A stretch of 64,000 nucleotides of DNA, from positions 434,001 through 498,000 of the forward strand of contig JBAJFG010000549.1 of assembly GCA_037903475.1 (NCBI GenBank), given 5' to 3'. The DNA is from Ancylostoma caninum. Taxonomy: Eukaryota > Nematoda > Chromadorea > Rhabditida > Ancylostomatidae. The position numbers and the translations under genes are program-made. Below, one piece after another: positions 41,073-53,800 of the stretch (within the stretch, counting starts at the first letter, position 1; every line of letters begins with the position of its first letter). The notes under the pieces were generated by a model. It was given only the letters and a program-made list of their open reading frames with translations. It ran no database searches and was not told the origin of the DNA.

Positions 41073-44000
41073 TTAGATGGCGGCCACCAAATCAGCCTTC
41101 GCCTTCTTCTCCTTGCCGGCCTTCTCGCCACTGGCTTCTGCGACAGCCTCGGCGCTTCCTTCAGCGCTAGCTTCGACTCCTAGAAATGTTTCTTGATAGG
41201 TCTCGGAGGGAATTACCCAGTAAAACTGTGGGGTATCGAGAATTTCTTACCTGATCCTTCGCCGGAGGTCTCAACAGATTCACCAGATTGTTCGCCAGAT
41301 TGTTCACCGGATCCTTCGCCGGATCCCTCGCCCGACCTTTCTACTTCGTTTGCTGAAATCCACGAATTTGCCTAACGTTTTCAGGGTATCATCTATGAAA
41401 ATGTCCAGAAAATCCTCCAGTCAGCGTGGCTTAGAGCAAAGGTACATAGAGAGCGTTGGGGACATCCTTTAGTCTTGATGCCAGCTTAGTATTTTTACTC
41501 CAGAAGAATCCAAAACGAGTTTCCCATCAGTTTTTTTTGTGTTATTCCTAGAAAAAATGTAAAGGTAAGATAGCTTACATTCTGAGCTGCCTTCACCGCT
41601 TGCTTCAACTTCGGCTCGTTTTGCTCGGATCACCAGGCTATTGTCGGAGTCGGCCCATTGCCAAGAGCACTAAAAAAGGGTAATAATTGATTAAATCGCT
41701 GTAGATAATGCAGTTTGATTCCTTTTGAGTCGATTTTACCATTTCAGCTGCGCTGACTGGCCTAGTGAGAACTGATTATCGTGTTTGGTATAGCAACCTA
41801 TGTATTATATTCGGAAAAAAAAGCTGCAATTTGGGAAGAACTAAGTCATCTACAGTCTTTTCAGGGCGTATTTCTCAGTTCTCGCCTTTATATTGACGAA
41901 TTTCATTAGCTGTCATGAAATTTCGGCGATTTCTTTCAAGATAATACGTATTTAAAGGGTTCTACTCCAAGGGTAACCGCTGTTTTGAGAATTATGCTAA
42001 AAAACTTGTACCCAATAAAGTCCGAGTGTTTATGGCTTTTAGAGTCTTTCTTCTTCTTGATTTACGCAAAAATGTGCATGTTTATGAAAACATCCAGTTT
42101 TACTTCTTTGTGAGACATCTTTTCACTATTTTGCCTGAGAAATACCTTGGTTTTAAGTAGCTAGTAAGAAACCAATAGAAGAGTGATATGACGGATGATA
42201 ATTTTAGAAGGTATTTCTTTTGGCTGAAATTTTGGGAGAACTCAGAATGAGGTCAGAGCCCCAGCATCCACACCAGTACATATTCAAAATTTTTTTCCAC
42301 TCAAGCCCCTACATATTTCCTCCCGTCCATCCATCACTGTTTTCCAATTTTCGAACGGCCTGTCAGCGTTGCCCAGTATAGCTGAACTCGAAATTGCTGA
42401 CGACAACATAATTCGAATCCAAAGTTATAGAACGGAATCGGTCGTTTGCACTCGGTCGCCGGCGACCGTTCGGTGATGAACGGAACTGGTTGACAGAGCG
42501 GGGCGAGCAGCACACTGTAACTGCGCTTCGCTTGCTGCCGCTGCAAGTCAAAATGAGTGCTTTGACCTTCAGGTGTTACAAAATCCTGGAGCTACTCTAT
42601 CTCTAATGGAAATTTCATCAGAAAAGGGCAGGCTATGGCCTTGGATAGTTAAAGGCCTTAAAAGGCTCGTCTCAGGATATTTTCTCGGCTAGGAAGCGGA
42701 GCGAACCCTCTGATTGACAAGGATAGCGTGTGGATTTCGCTGTTCGCCGATGAAAGCTCAGTTGACTGGCAAAAAGTGATGAGATGTTAGACATTGATGC
42801 TGATGATCGTATCAGCGGGAACACGAGGGGCTGATTCATCGCCATTCTCCTTGTAATTGGAACGCCGACTGACCTTCGCCGGCGGTGTCATTGGCACGGA
42901 AAAGCTGTGCTGGTCAGTTCATGATGTATTGCCATTCTTGCTTTTAGAGATAGTAACATTGATTTTCTTGAAAGGGAGCTGGATAAAGGACTAGGATGGG
43001 TTGCGCTGCACAGGTTTATGTACACTTGATTGGAGCATGCTTTGGCGGTGGAGCGCGCTATGTGTGAAGAAGATGGTGGAGGAAAGGCTAACTTTTTCTA
43101 TGGAGCATCCTGGAAATGCTAGGCAACGTAAGGTTTTTCTGTTCAGCTCTTCCTGCTGAACTCTACTTCAAGTTTTCCCTGACGCCTAAGAATCCCCCAC
43201 AAAAGTTTTCTGGGCTTCAAGCATCCGTAGACCACAAATTTCGAACATAACTTAAATCATGACTTCCATATGCTGAGCGTAAACTTATTGAATTTTTTGT
43301 TACCTACCTTGAGAAGTAGCCAAGAATCTGTTGGGTGACAAGCTAGTGTGATATCCTTGGAGCTCTTGACTGGGTTTGGTGTAAAGAATAGGCAGAGGGA
43401 AGGGTGAAAGCAAGGGTAACAAGAGTAACACTATTTTATTCTTTCTTTTGCCAATTTTATTTTTATTTTCCTTCATTTACCTACACAGCTTTAGCTTTTC
43501 AATTGGGAATAAACTAGTCGTAGCTTGAGTCTGATCTTCAGGTATGAGTGGTAATCAAGCGTTCAAAATAACTTCCTATCTGTAAGATCCCCGCATCCAA
43601 GCCGCATTTCCTAATCTGTGATCCTCTCGATGTATCCGGAAACTATTAACACCCAAAAAACTAGGAATCTAGCCCTATCTGGTTCCTACAGCTAGTGTTC
43701 CATGCTATACAAAAGGGGTAAATTAACCATGGCTAGCACCTTAAGTGCCTTGGATAAAAAGCTTATATTGCTAGAATTAGCTAGGTCTTCCGGAAGAGAA
43801 AAAGTTGTCAAATTCAGTGGGTCATGCTTTATGGCTCATTCTCAATTGTTCTATAAAAGTGTTCTCAGTAGAAACTTGCTTTTCTTGAGGCTCTGAAGAA
43901 TCTCACTCATTTCAAGGTGGTTTTGAGAGAACTTCTGGAGACTGTTCTGAAGCTTCAGTCAGTTTGAACCTTATGCCATAGTTCTATCAAATCTATTTGA

Positions 44001-44345
44001 CCGAGAGATGATTTACAATAGGATTTTGCCCTTTTATAGTGATAAAACTCGTTTCTAAGTAGGTCCGCACTGTTAGTAACACAATGGCAGCATTACTGGA
44101 GATTGGGATGGATAATTCAAAAGATCTTGCAGTTTTTCAGAATTCCTCCACCAAGCAAACGATAAGACCACCAGTTTACATCTAATGGCCGAGAAACCAG
44201 GTCAGGTAGTCGTAAGAACCTCAAATTCCCCTAATAATGTCGTTGCGCAACTGGGTACATTGCCCCAGTTCCCTAATAAGGTTCCCATAAACTACCTTAC
44301 CTGAACGATAATGGCGACGAGAACGAGCAAAGTGACCGTCTGCAT
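41073..44345 (-). CDS. Small secreted Ser-Gly/Glu-rich protein, candidate chondroitin proteoglycan core
   Basis: Four exons join in phase: 44301-44345, 41579-41669, 41251-41352 and 41073-41179 (345 bp, 114 residues). The N-terminus MQTVTLLVLVAIIVQ is a signal peptide. RAKR near residue 30 is a possible furin-type cleavage site. Next comes an acidic segment with nine Ser-Gly dipeptides in Glu/Gly context (SGEGSGEGSGEQSGEQSGES and neighbours), then a basic patch GKEKKAKA and the end LVAAI. Ser-Gly flanked by acidic residues is the known attachment setting for glycosaminoglycan chains, and nematodes have small chondroitin proteoglycans of this style; assignment to them is inference. The first intron (2631 bp) is long for the locus and could hold a missed exon. 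An acidic secreted peptide without sugar chains is the alternative. Confidence 0.75.
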
Positions 44346-44352
44346 GATGTCT
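44346..44352 (-). promoter_or_regulatory. Likely spliced-leader acceptor 5 nt before the proteoglycan-like start codon
   Basis: The minus strand reads catattcattgcag directly followed by acatc and the ATG. A 3' splice site this close to the start codon is typical of trans-spliced nematode messages, and it supports the chosen start. Confidence 0.45.
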
Positions 44353-47300
44353 GCAATGAATATGCGACTATTTTACGAGTAGTAGGACATGCAAGCGAGC
44401 AACACGCGAATGACAGGAAGTAACAGTGCAGGATATAGGACAGAACTGCTGACAACAGCAGCACTTGTTGCTGTTCTCAGCTAAAAGAATCGTGTTGGAA
44501 TGCGGGGCGGCATAAAAAACCGTAATGGTCAGCTTGATCCGAGCTGCCACGAGGGCAAGCTGAGCAAACGTGGGAGAAAAGGTGAGGAATTCGAGAAATC
44601 CACCGGTGGCGTGGGAATAGAACGGAGCTCTGAGAGCAAAGACTAGGCATTTGCTGGAAAATCAGCAAAATTTCCCAAGGAAATTACAGGAGAAAAGGAT
44701 ACTGTAATGGTAATGGGAAATAGTTTCTGGCCGGTTTCCTAATGGAGTCCAGGATCTAATGAGTTTAAAGGAAATAAAGAGCAGTCCTGAATGAGAACAG
44801 GACAATTTCCATTTCAATAAGAATGAAGAAGGCCAGTTATGAGCTGAATGTGTGACAAATGGGGTTCTTCGGAAGGGCGTTGTCTTGGGAGAGTAATAAG
44901 AGGTTGAGTGGTATTTTATGCGGGTTTACTCCAGCGACAACACTAATGAGGCTCCCATTAAGTGTAGGAAAGAAAAAGAAAACAAATAAGTGGTCAGCAA
45001 AACTAATATGTTTGATATATTCTAGTTGCAGTAATTTCTGAACACAAAGCGCGTTTTGTAATTATGAGGTCACCCCCTATTCCCAAAATAAATCTACGTA
45101 TCCAAGAAAGGCAGCTTTTCCTAACATGACTATCCAAATTCTGGAAATCCTAACGTTCAAACTGGTTTTTCTGCGTGATCCTTTACCTATGGAGGCCACC
45201 ATATTTTCTCAGAGAGCTTTACTGCAAAGGGTGAAGCGCAGGTAGCAAATCTCCGTTTTTTTCTACATCAGCTCTTTCCCTCGAAGAAAATGTGCTTGGA
45301 ACTTCACCCATGCTTTGTGTGTTAGAGGAACTAATGATCGATATGATGACCTTAAAGGCAGTGTCCAGGAAAAATTTTCGAGTATTCGGTTTCTGTGGTT
45401 CCTTGGTCAGTTTGGCTCCCTAATTCCAGATACGAAATTAACGGATCGAAAAACCCTCGAAAAAATTTTTTTCTGAGACCCCTCTTAACTGATTCGGACG
45501 AGATGTCCGACGACCCTCTCTCTCGTCAGAGAGGGCGCAGAGAAATTTTTCATCGATCGATAGCGCCAGTTCGCTGTCACAGTTTTAGCTTCAACAAGTC
45601 AGTGCCTTTTCCCTTCTGGGGTCCGCATCTCTGCTACAGCACTTTTTAGCAGATTTAACAAGAAGAGGTATACTTCGATTATTGCTGTTGTCGGCAATGT
45701 ACGTATGTTTGCAGTACGGAAACTGTCTTTCTCACATAATAAGTTTTTCTTTTCGGCGTTTCTTGTTATCATGACAACTAATTGATGTGAAGGTCGAGAT
45801 TGATTATCAAAATAGTTCGCTGCCCGATCTACAGTATATGAATAACCGCCTCCGTAATGTGATCCCCCCAAGTGCAGACCCATAAACCGTCGATCCAGAA
45901 TCATCTGGAACGAAGAACTGGAGTGTTGAGCAGCAGTACCTGGATGTTTAGAACACATACGCGAACTTGAGACGCATATGATAGAGACTTCCCAGAAATG
46001 AATCAATCACAGTAGAGAGACGCTGCCACAATCAGTTCGATATTTTCCAACGATGCTCCACGTTACACCCATTCCACGCGCGAAATGGCAGACGCCGGGT
46101 GGGCGGGCTGGGCACTGGAGATGGGTTTGGGTACTGGGTCTAAGACGGATATCTCGCTTATTTCTGCAACTTTTTCGCTGAAACTTTGGCAGTTGCCTGT
46201 GGAGTCGACCCGCTATCATAATCTAATGAGCACTCAAGCTCAGAGGTTCTGCCTGGACACTGCCTTTAAGGCGCTTCAGATATAATCGGCTTTAGAGATA
46301 TGTTGGTGTCTCTGAATGACGTTGCCTAGCCGCTCAGGAGGTGTACATAGGAAAATTATTGACCGAAATCTTCTTTACTGGGCAAAGCGTGGGAATGCCG
46401 ATGAAATTTTAGGTGATATTTTCTTTGGATTTAGTTTTTTCTTCTCTCAACTGCAAAAGCTCAAACTCCAGGGGCAGTAAAATCCAGAATTTCGAAGGAG
46501 GCATGTGGATGATGAATACTATGTTGAACTGCGTGGATCTTTGCGTCGATGCAACACAGAAGGGCGAATAAAGCGAGAAAGTACGGTTAATGTAGAAATT
46601 TCTGGCTCTACAAAGCAAAATTTCTTCATTATTCAAAATTACGCGTAAATTTCTGTGAACATTGAGTGAGAACACTTGGAATAATAACTGAAAAAAAGCT
46701 GTTGGGATCGAAACTGCCAATTTCTTCAACAAAAAGCTTCAATTCCTGAGAGTTCTTCTGGAATAATAGATTTCAGAAATATTCAAAGGATTCCTTGGGA
46801 ACCTATTTGATTACCCACGGAAACGAAACTCTAGTATACCATGAGTTTTCCTAGAATGTGGTGCTTTGAAATTTCGTTTTCTTTTTTTTGTAAAAGTGGG
46901 AAACATGCTTTTGATCACCGAAACTATCGAAAACTTTTCCTAGTGTCGCGGATGGCGGAAATCCCACGAAAACCCTCCTGGTTATTAAATCTTCAGCGAG
47001 TTTTGTTCCTTAGTTTGCGGAAATTCGTGGAGTTTCAGCGACAATCTTATAACATCTTCGGAAGGCAATCAAAATCCGAAAAAAAAAGTTGCTAGAAAAT
47101 TTTTACGATTTCTATATCTTTTTGGGAACCCTCAAACAACAGGTTCTTGATTCTGACGGCTCTTGTCTCTTTTCGGAGTCTAACGAGAAAAGTAATAGTT
47201 TCTGAGTTTTGAAGGTCACAGATTCTGAACAGGAAGACTGCGGACTAGTGGGGCAAATCTACTATCTATCGAAACGGATTCTATCGAGATTTCTAGAAAT

Positions 47301-48264
47301 TTCCGGCACGGAGAAGAAAGAAGTCTGAAAATCTGACGAGAACTCAATGAGGTCAAGACGTGGTCTCACCGTCGTCCAGGTGGGAAGACGCTCTGAGGAG
47401 AGCTGCGATGTGAACGCCTTCTCCATGGTGAACGCGGCGACCAGCTTCATTTATAAACGTTTCGCGTCTCGGCTCCGCCCATTTGTGTCGGCGCGAACGC
47501 CAGTAGTTGTGTTCATGGCGATTTTTTCACTATAGTAATGGAGAGCGTCACCGTCACCGAACCGCTTGACCCCGCCCACTCGGCGATTTTCGATGGGACT
47601 TCTGGCCAAGTTGCCTAACTTCCCCTTTTTCGGAGAAAATTACCACCAGTTTTCTCGTCCGTAATTTTCATGTTTTTTTTTCTATTCGTAACAGGTTTAC
47701 ACAAGAAATTTTCCCATCCACAGATATCTTCTGTTTTCTTAACAACATCCGAAAATGACTCAGCCATGAATATGTCGAGAAAATGCCATGGATCCCTGTA
47801 GACTGTGACTCATACAGGCTGCGCTCGCTTTGCAGATCCGGAGAATCCCAAAATTTCTAGTTAGCACGTCTTCACTACGGCTTATCGCGAGGATCATCGA
47901 CGGATCTTCATCGCTGTCGTCATGTTTTCGAAGCGCACTGGTGCGAAACAGCTGCGAAGAGGATACAAAGAAGTTTCTTCTCCTTTCATATTTTACAAAG
48001 TAATTCATCAGGCACTTTATTAAAGTAGGCACTCCAATGTGAATCCGAGATTATCTGAAGACATCTGAGATTATTCTGGCATTTTTATTCTTCTTTTCCC
48101 ACAAAATGTTTTGCTTTCCGACTACTTCTTCGGCGAGAAGTATAGGTGTCTTATAAGACGCTCTTACTTATTTTTATTTATGTGATCATATTTTTGGTCA
48201 TTATATTTGTGGTTGAGGTCTTCTCTGAAGTGCTCTCTTCTTACACACAATTTCTTGGCTCCCT

Positions 48265-48625
48265 GAGCCCACATGCATTATTGGAAGGATAGGTAATCTC
48301 ATGCCCATCGTTATGGCTATCCGCGGATAGCAGTTGGCTAAAGACAGCTTCGTGTGCAGGCATAATGCTGATGGGTGCCAGGATAAAATAGGGTGCTGGC
48401 CCGGAAGCTACGCGAGCGTGTCTGAACCACAAGTGAGTTGTGCGCCTCGCGAATTCTCTGCCTGGATGTATTACTCGAAGGATGGGTATGATTACCCATG
48501 CATGGATAGCAGCAAGATACAACGTCATTTATAGGTTGACATGTTTATGGCTCTCAGGAAAACGGTAAATTTGGGTACACTGACGCTTTTACCGTGGGTA
48601 GTTTCAGTGGTGCTCCCGGGTTCAG
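48265..48625 (+). mobile_element. Dispersed inverted-repeat element, two overlapping or nested copies
   Basis: The pattern gaaggataggtaatctcatg ... ggatagcag occurs at 48284-48335 and again at 48477-48511, so two left ends follow each other. The second continues into acggtaaatttgggtacact and gtgggtagtttcagtggtgc, the family's right half. A truncated copy followed by a nearly full one, or an internal duplication, would explain this. Confidence 0.55.
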
Positions 48626-48802
48626 CGCAGTCCACTGCAGCAATAGGAACAGACGCATTCGAAGTTCCAGGTGACGCTAGTTTGAGGAGGATTTGGTGAA
48701 ATAGCATACTTGTGTACATTGAATTATTAAACTGTTCTGGTAAAGACAAGGCAGACACAGCAAAACCCCGTTTTCCTTTAAAAAATATCTCAGACTCAGA
48801 AT

Positions 48803-49013
48803 GGAATTTCCTCCAAGGAGCCAGGGCACAGATGCACTACTAGAAAGATGGGTAATCCTATATCTAAGTGTATGATCACCTGAGGGTAGCAGCTCAGAGT
48901 ATGCCACGTCATGTATGGGTAAGCATGTTGGGGGTTGTCAGGTAAAGGGTAAATTTGGATACGTTAACACGTTTACCTCTGGTAATCTCTATGATGCATT
49001 TCGGCGTAGAGAA
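48803..49013 (+). mobile_element. Dispersed inverted-repeat element, copy B (near full length)
   Basis: It starts with gatgcactactagaaagatg and ends with ctggtaatctctatgatgc, its imperfect inverse. The body includes gggttgtcaggtaaagggta and atttggatacgttaacacg, matching the other copies. It has the family's complete layout in about 210 bp and no coding potential. Confidence 0.65.
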
Positions 49014-49469
49014 AAAGATACTCGAGGGTCACTCACGGTCTCTCCAAAAATTACTTCTAAAAAATGTTAAAGACTATTCAATAAGAACAAGATGAATCAT
49101 CATTGTGGGTCATCAAGAGCTTTTTGCTGACTGAAAGGCCCATTGCTGAGAGTTACTCCCTCCCGAACGGGGCTCATCAGTGAAACGCTCGAAAGGTAAT
49201 AATTCTTGTGATTCGGGTCAGTCGAATACACTATTCAGCGTCCCCATAAAATCGCTACAGTTCCGTGTTCTTTTACCAGAGCAGAATCTCTATCCCATTT
49301 TCTCATGTTGGAGTTTGCATGGCCGGAGAAAGACGTGCAGATCGTAATGTGTACAAACGTAGTATCGTCGTATACGCGATATCAATGCTTCTTCTCCGGC
49401 ACTGTCTGAAATCTCCTTGTAAAAAAGGAAATTTTCTCAAGTTCTTCATGGTCTGCACTCTACATCAGA

Positions 49470-49585
49470 GCTAGCGTGGCTCAGCGTGTTCTAGCCAATT
49501 CTTCTTGAAATCCTCATCGTTCTGAGATCTTTGTTCACTGGGAGACGGGGGATCGAACGCGTCAGATCGCCGGGGCTACGAGATT
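49470..49585 (+). other. Weak tRNA-like / SINE-like segment
   Basis: The sequence gctagcgtggctcagcgtgt resembles an A-box, and gggggatcgaacgcgtca about 75 bases later resembles a B-box, ending in cggggctacg. The spacing is too long for an ordinary tRNA without an intron, so a diverged tRNA-derived SINE is the only reading I would consider. Confidence 0.25.
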
Positions 49586-50795
49586 TCCAACCGCAACTTG
49601 ACTGAACATCGAGTTTTTTCTGGCCGCTGATCCGATCACCTGTTCTCGGTGAATTAGCGTCAGCACTGTTTGGACGCTTGGGTTAGCATGGATTAGCTAC
49701 GTGATTTGGGATGATTCCTTAGCGAAGTTGAAAGAAGTCTAGGAACTAGAGAGGACGAACCCCATAGCTTGAAATTTCCCCGATATTTTAACGCGTTCAG
49801 TATTGTTTTCTATTTGAGAAAAATCCCAGTGAACCTGAGCTACTCCAAAGCTCTCATTTCCTGTTGGTTGGAAATATTATAGAAGGTCCTGAATTTACCC
49901 ATTCTGTGCCTTCCTGATTGAGTCTTTCATACCGAGCTACATAGTAATGGTTTCTTGTGGGAAAAGCTCGAAAAATCCTTGGAAAAAGTGTCCAAGATTA
50001 CAGTCTCTTTATTCCAGAATTGCTCAAATTTTTGCTCTAGACAACCGCGAAGATTTCATCTGAAACGTTTTCTGGATCACGATATCCATGCTTCTTCCAG
50101 AATTTTTGCGGAGTTCTACCTGGGAGAAAATTTTCTCGAGCTAAAATATTCATCATCCGTCCCTTTCTATTTTTTTTTCGGATTTTCCCAGGTTTACGTT
50201 GTATCCTAGTTTCATTTTGTATGCACATCCGTCGTCATTCGATAGTAGGTTTGCGAGAACTGTTCCCTAATATCTCTCTATGTCTCGCTAGTAGAGTTTC
50301 AATGTTTTACGAAACTGACCCACACTTTTCTCAATCTATCTGGTTTAAAAATAATTTAGAGAATCAAAACCCAACAAAATTTCGTATTTTCCTCTTATCT
50401 ATTGCTTTCGGATATTTCTCTTAATCTGTGCACATGGTACAATATCTAGTCCAAGTTTGTGCGAGAACTGGTTCCTGATACCTTTCAGTTTTTCCGTAGT
50501 AGAATTCCAATGTTTTATAACCCCATGCTGTTCTTCCACATACACCACACAGCTTTCCAGGTACCTTAGGTTATATGAAACAATCATAAATATCATGAAA
50601 TGCGACGATGAACAGTTCTCGTTTGGAAAAGTAGCACTTTTCAAGTGGCGATGTCCATCAGGCATGGATAATTTTTCCGGATCCGATTTTTTTCTGTCAC
50701 TTTGCGTCAATTAAGCTAGACGATTGAATGGCATTTGCACCGGGAAATAAAATGTAAAAATGTAAATCAAAAGAAGCGGGTTGCAGAAAGTTTGG

Positions 50796-50827
50796 ATCGG
50801 CGATGAAGAGTCACTTTCATCGCCGAT
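50796..50827. other. Perfect 11-bp stem-loop
   Basis: ATCGGCGATGA and TCATCGCCGAT flank a 10-base loop (agagtcactt). It stands alone in a gene-free region. It is too short for a typical microRNA precursor, and its role is unknown. Confidence 0.6.
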
Positions 50828-53800
50828 GTGAAAAAAAAAACCCTTATGCGCCTTCAATTTATGGCAATCAATTGGTGCATATGCGGAACTGTTTCTGCAA
50901 TTCACGATAAATAAGAAAACTGTCTCAAACGGAGACCTAGGTTTCACGGAGGCCGAGCCGAATCCTTAATATAGTCCATAAACGATGAGAAAATGACACT
51001 GAAACAGCACGAAACCATATCGAAACTTCTTGGCAGGAGTTTTTCTTCAGATTTAAGGGCTTTAATGGGATTACTGTTTACATAAAGGGACTGCTTCTTC
51101 TAAACCTTGTAGCACCTTGCCTGGAAGCCGTCCAAAAGTATACAGAAATCCTCTAGAAGAAGTATGTGGGTGCCCCATAAATACTTTTTCAACCTCTGTA
51201 AGGTGTTTTAGGCACAGGAGTAACTAACTTCAAGGGTTTGGTACTATGGGGGTGTGCAATAGTAATTCGAAGGAAAATATTATTTGATTTCCATAGAAGG
51301 AGTAAATAAACACATTCTCCCCGGGTTTCTGCCGGATTACTTTCCATACCGTTTTCTCTGTTTTTTCTATCCCTTTGACATTTTTGCATAGAAAAAGAAA
51401 CCTTAGTGTTCGGAAAATGTAACCTCGCATGATATGGCTTGCACATAGCTACATTAACCATTTTAACGTCGTTTCCACGGAATTTTGAAAATTCAACCAC
51501 CCCTGTCCATGTTCATCTTCATGAACCTGTTCCACCATTCTCATTCCAAGTTCCGGAACCAAGTATTCATGCGAAACATGCATTACAAACAACCTACATA
51601 ACATAAAACTTACCACTGTGATTTAGAAGTGGACGATGAGTCAAATTTCAATTTTCTTAGGTGGGAGTTTCCAAATTTTTGAATCCTTCATACTTGCAAT
51701 TTTTGAGAATCTACGGAAGTTTATAGAACTTAGTAAGCTTATAGTATTCTCATACGCATTAAAAATTCATATGATTTAACTATTTTTTTCATCTGTTACT
51801 GTGGATGTTTTCTGATTCTGGCTCATTCATAGGCTAAATTATTTCCGTTCGTCATCTACTCTATGTACAGAAAATTTTTCTACTTTCCATTTTACAAAGT
51901 ATTCGATAAAAATTTAGTATTAATTTAGTTCTGTCTTGGCTGGCTCTTTGCACTTATTCCTTCGTAATCTCCTCTTCATTCCTTTTAAGATTTCGACAAT
52001 CCAGGGCTCCAAGGTTGCGGAGACCCGGGGACCCCAATTTTTCTTCTCATAACTACCGCCCACCTCCCAAACCCTTCTTCTCCATCTGCTTCCGCTTATG
52101 GAACCTGTGTAATATTAGAAGACTCAACACGAGAATGTTGGCCTCTTAGCAGCTTACCAAAATTGATCTACTGGGGCAGAGTTCTACATTAAGTGTGAAC
52201 AACTTCGTTTCCTAGTTTTTTTTTATAAGCTGCTGTAGCAGTTTGTTCCATTTTCTGCATGGAATTCATGGCTAATACGGCGCATTTCCTGTGCTAATTC
52301 GTTTCGGGAACCCAGCGCTAAATATCCGCACAACCTACACATTATTGACTAAGCTAGCAAATAGGCAAATCCCTGTAAGCTTCACACGAACACATAAAAA
52401 CCTCGTTCCTTATGAGGTCAATAATTCCAGCTGCGCATATGTTCTTTTTGCACGTTTCGTTGCGAATTCGTACGAGTTTGCATGTGTACATTTGTATTAT
52501 GTTTCAAAGGGGATAGCTTAGAAAATAGCACGAAAATGTACGCATGTTGCTGCAAAACTGCCCACTGTTGGCCGCAGACAAGCGGCCAATCAGAATACAG
52601 CTCGCCTAGTGTAGTGCGAAGCTCCTACTGGTCCACTGCTGCAACTGACCAATCAGAGTGCGCCGATGCACATTCCTCAGAAAATGTCTAGCCATTAAAG
52701 TTACTGCTTCAGTGAAAATTCTGCATTTTTTCCTCGTAAACTTGCGACATTTTTGTCTTCTAAGAGGCACCATTATCCATCTGGATCATGCTTTTTTTTA
52801 CTTTCTGTTTTCGAAGGGCCCTACTAATTGAGTTTGTCATTTTTATCCCGTGTCGGTCACGCTGTCTACGTTTCTACAGCCAATCACATCGCGTTTTTCT
52901 CTTAGCTCTGCCGTAGTTTAATGCTCGACTTGCAAGCGAAGCGCTCCTGGTAATGAGCTGGACATTAAATTTCTTAAGCGCCACACCTGCGTACACACCT
53001 ACGCGCAACGGTTTCGCATAGCCTCTCGTCACGCATGGCACTCAATGCGCTGTGGAACCAGCGCGAACGCATTTAAAGTAGTGCCATTAGAAACGCTGTA
53101 CCCGAACTACTTAAACTTCTGAAACGACGTTAAATCTTTTAAATTTCATGGTGACATGGGTTGTGAAAGGCGAGAAATCGCTGTGTGGGAACATCCGCTT
53201 TGTGTAGATTTGTAAGATTTTGCAGGATTCTGTGAGAGGAGCTGTCGCGCGATGTGGGTGCGACGTTAATGCTAAAAGCTCGTCTCCCGTTGACGATTCT
53301 GGGGGCGGATTCACGTGCTGCTATGGTTAATTACTTTTGTTTACGGCAAAAACCAGAAAATGCGTCTGAGAAGGATTCGAGCAGATTTTTTTTCAGAGCC
53401 CTTGAACTATATAAGGAAGATGTGGTGAATGTCGGTAACAGATTCTCCCATCCGTGAGTGGGAAGTTATGTACATCGGCTCACTGGAGGATGATGATGGG
53501 AATCTCTTGATTTCCAGCGTTCTCCTGGAACAAAAAAGCCTGAAAAATTTCGGATTAACATAGAATTCTAGAAGCTTCACTTCCACGGTAGGTTTTCCAG
53601 CCAGGGTATTCTATTGTCCCAATGTTTCATCGCCGATTTTTGCCACCAGAAGGTCCCTTTTAGCATGAGTGTTGCTACCAAATTCAGAGAAACAACACAC
53701 AAGCGAGTATTAAGGATTCAAATAACAAGTAATTGGTCAACCTAAGATAGTTATTGTAGCCGTTTTCGAGTTCAACTGTGTGAGAATCATGCATTTATCA

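Noticed and set aside
47368..47450. Start-like exon MKLVAAFTMEKAFTSQ with a donor gtgaga on the minus strand
   Set aside because: I found no in-phase downstream exon and no recognisable product, and the TATA-like tttataa directly abuts the ATG.
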